Shown one piece after another: positions 5,763 through 6,096 of a stretch of 6,096 bases of DNA. The translations under genes and the position numbers were made by a program. Every line of letters begins with the position of its first letter. The first letter of the stretch is position 1. This stretch comes from an uncultured Solirubrobacterales bacterium (lineage in GTDB: Bacteria > Actinomycetota > Thermoleophilia > Solirubrobacterales > Solirubrobacteraceae): positions 1 to 6,096 of the forward strand of contig CAJBIG010000007.1 in NCBI GenBank assembly GCA_903953065.1. The letters are read 5' to 3'. Under the pieces are notes generated by a model. It was given only the letters and a program-made list of their open reading frames with translations. It ran no database searches and was not told the origin of the DNA.

Positions 5763-5987
5763 TCAGGTTGAGACGCGGTCCCAGAACCAGATCACAACCG
5801 CGCCCAGTGCAATGCCGACAACGATGAACGCCGCGAGCGCGTACAGAGAAAGGAAGACTCCAGCCAGCCTCTGCCAGAGCGTGCTGTAGGACTGCCAAGC
5901 GGGCGCAGCCATCAGACCAACCCACGCGGCGGCGCCAAAGACGGCACTGAAGCCGCCGACCAGCAGAATGATTGATTCGTTATCCAT
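5763..5987 (-). CDS. Small two-helix membrane protein of unknown function
   Basis: The protein has 74 residues with two hydrophobic segments, about 5-28 (IILLVGGFSAVFGAAAWVGLM) and about 41-68 (LAGVFLSLYALAAFIVVGIA onward), joined by a short loop with aromatic and basic residues (WQSYSTLWQR). There is almost no soluble domain. The end WFWDRVST is probably at the membrane surface. The ATG at 5987 has GAAGG six bases upstream and overlaps the stop of the upstream gene by eight bases, so translation is likely coupled. I recall similar hypothetical proteins in Solirubrobacterales and know no function. A subunit or accessory role in a membrane complex encoded to the right is possible but unproven. 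Confidence 0.8.
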   Translation of the reverse strand: MDNESIILLVGGFSAVFGAAAWVGLMAAPAWQSYSTLWQRLAGVFLSLYALAAFIVVGIALGAVVIWFWDRVST

Positions 5988-6096
5988 TTTGTGCCTTCGG
6001 CGCAGTATCGCGCACGACCTTGACGAATAGCGCGATGATCGCCATCAGCGCGAAACAGGCCATCGCGCCGCCGCCGCCGCCGAGCGTGTCGGAGAG
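5980..6096 (-). CDS. Small membrane protein, 5' part beyond the window
   Basis: The last 38 codons and TAA stop of a minus-strand frame are visible. They show a five-glycine run, a hydrophobic segment (AMACFALMAIIALFV) and a basic/polar end (KVVRDTAPKAQNG). This suggests a single-span protein with a cytoplasmic or exposed tail. An internal ATG at 6063 would give only 27 residues and lacks a ribosome site, so the start is probably beyond the edge. The stop overlaps the next gene's start, and the ribosome site of that gene lies in its last codons. The GGC-codon run gives a CCG repeat on the plus strand near 6067-6081. No family is recognised. Confidence 0.6.
   Translation of the reverse strand, partial: LSDTLGGGGGAMACFALMAIIALFVKVVRDTAPKAQNG

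Noticed and set aside
5003..5827. Long plus-strand open frame of 274 codons over the PucR-type gene
   Set aside because: Ser/Ala/Arg-rich composition typical of an antisense frame in GC-rich DNA; the opposite strand encodes recognisable regulator domains.
6065..6085. CCG trinucleotide run near the right edge
   Set aside because: It encodes a five-glycine linker in the minus-strand frame; too short to call a repeat element.

Overview
The window is a high-GC bacterial chromosome segment, densely coded, with GTG starts, stop/start overlaps and a complete housekeeping core of tRNA-Gln, glmU and prs. A DUF4235 membrane protein, a PucR/CdaR-type regulator and very high GC point to an actinobacterium. 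The small orphan membrane proteins resemble those I associate with the Thermoleophilia (Solirubrobacterales). That last placement is inference from remembered protein families, not something the sequence proves.

Layout, left to right. Positions 1-1168 (minus) hold a secreted glycoside hydrolase family 2 protein, cut off by the left edge, preceded by and overlapping a small membrane-anchored protein with four cysteines. A 79-bp divergent intergenic region (1169-1247) separates these from a plus-strand pair (1248-1879): a DUF4235 membrane protein and a 103-residue protein with faint similarity to Xre/MbcA/ParS antitoxin C-terminal domains. That pair runs tail-to-tail into prs, and the two stop codons share one CTAG. 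Positions 1876-4322 (minus) are glmU-prs, joined by an ATGA overlap. Upstream of glmU lie an RNA hairpin and tRNA-Gln(TTG) at 4381-4451. Further upstream on the same strand are a PucR/CdaR-family regulator (4504-5736) and a pair of tiny membrane proteins (5763-6096), the first-transcribed of which is cut by the right edge. No gene-free stretch exceeds about 180 bases.

How it works together. GlmU makes UDP-GlcNAc for peptidoglycan, and Prs makes PRPP for nucleotides, histidine and tryptophan. Their coupling as one transcription unit ties wall precursor and nucleotide precursor supply to growth. The remaining genes are not obviously in the same pathway.

The most informative non-coding signal is a repeated start architecture. 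The three best-defined genes opening a transcription unit (DUF4235, glmU, the PucR regulator) carry a TANNNT -10-like hexamer exactly six bases before an ATG/GTG, as expected for leaderless transcripts. Genes inside operons instead have Shine-Dalgarno sequences or overlap the previous stop. I found no CRISPR array, insertion sequence, phage gene or convincing new defence system here.
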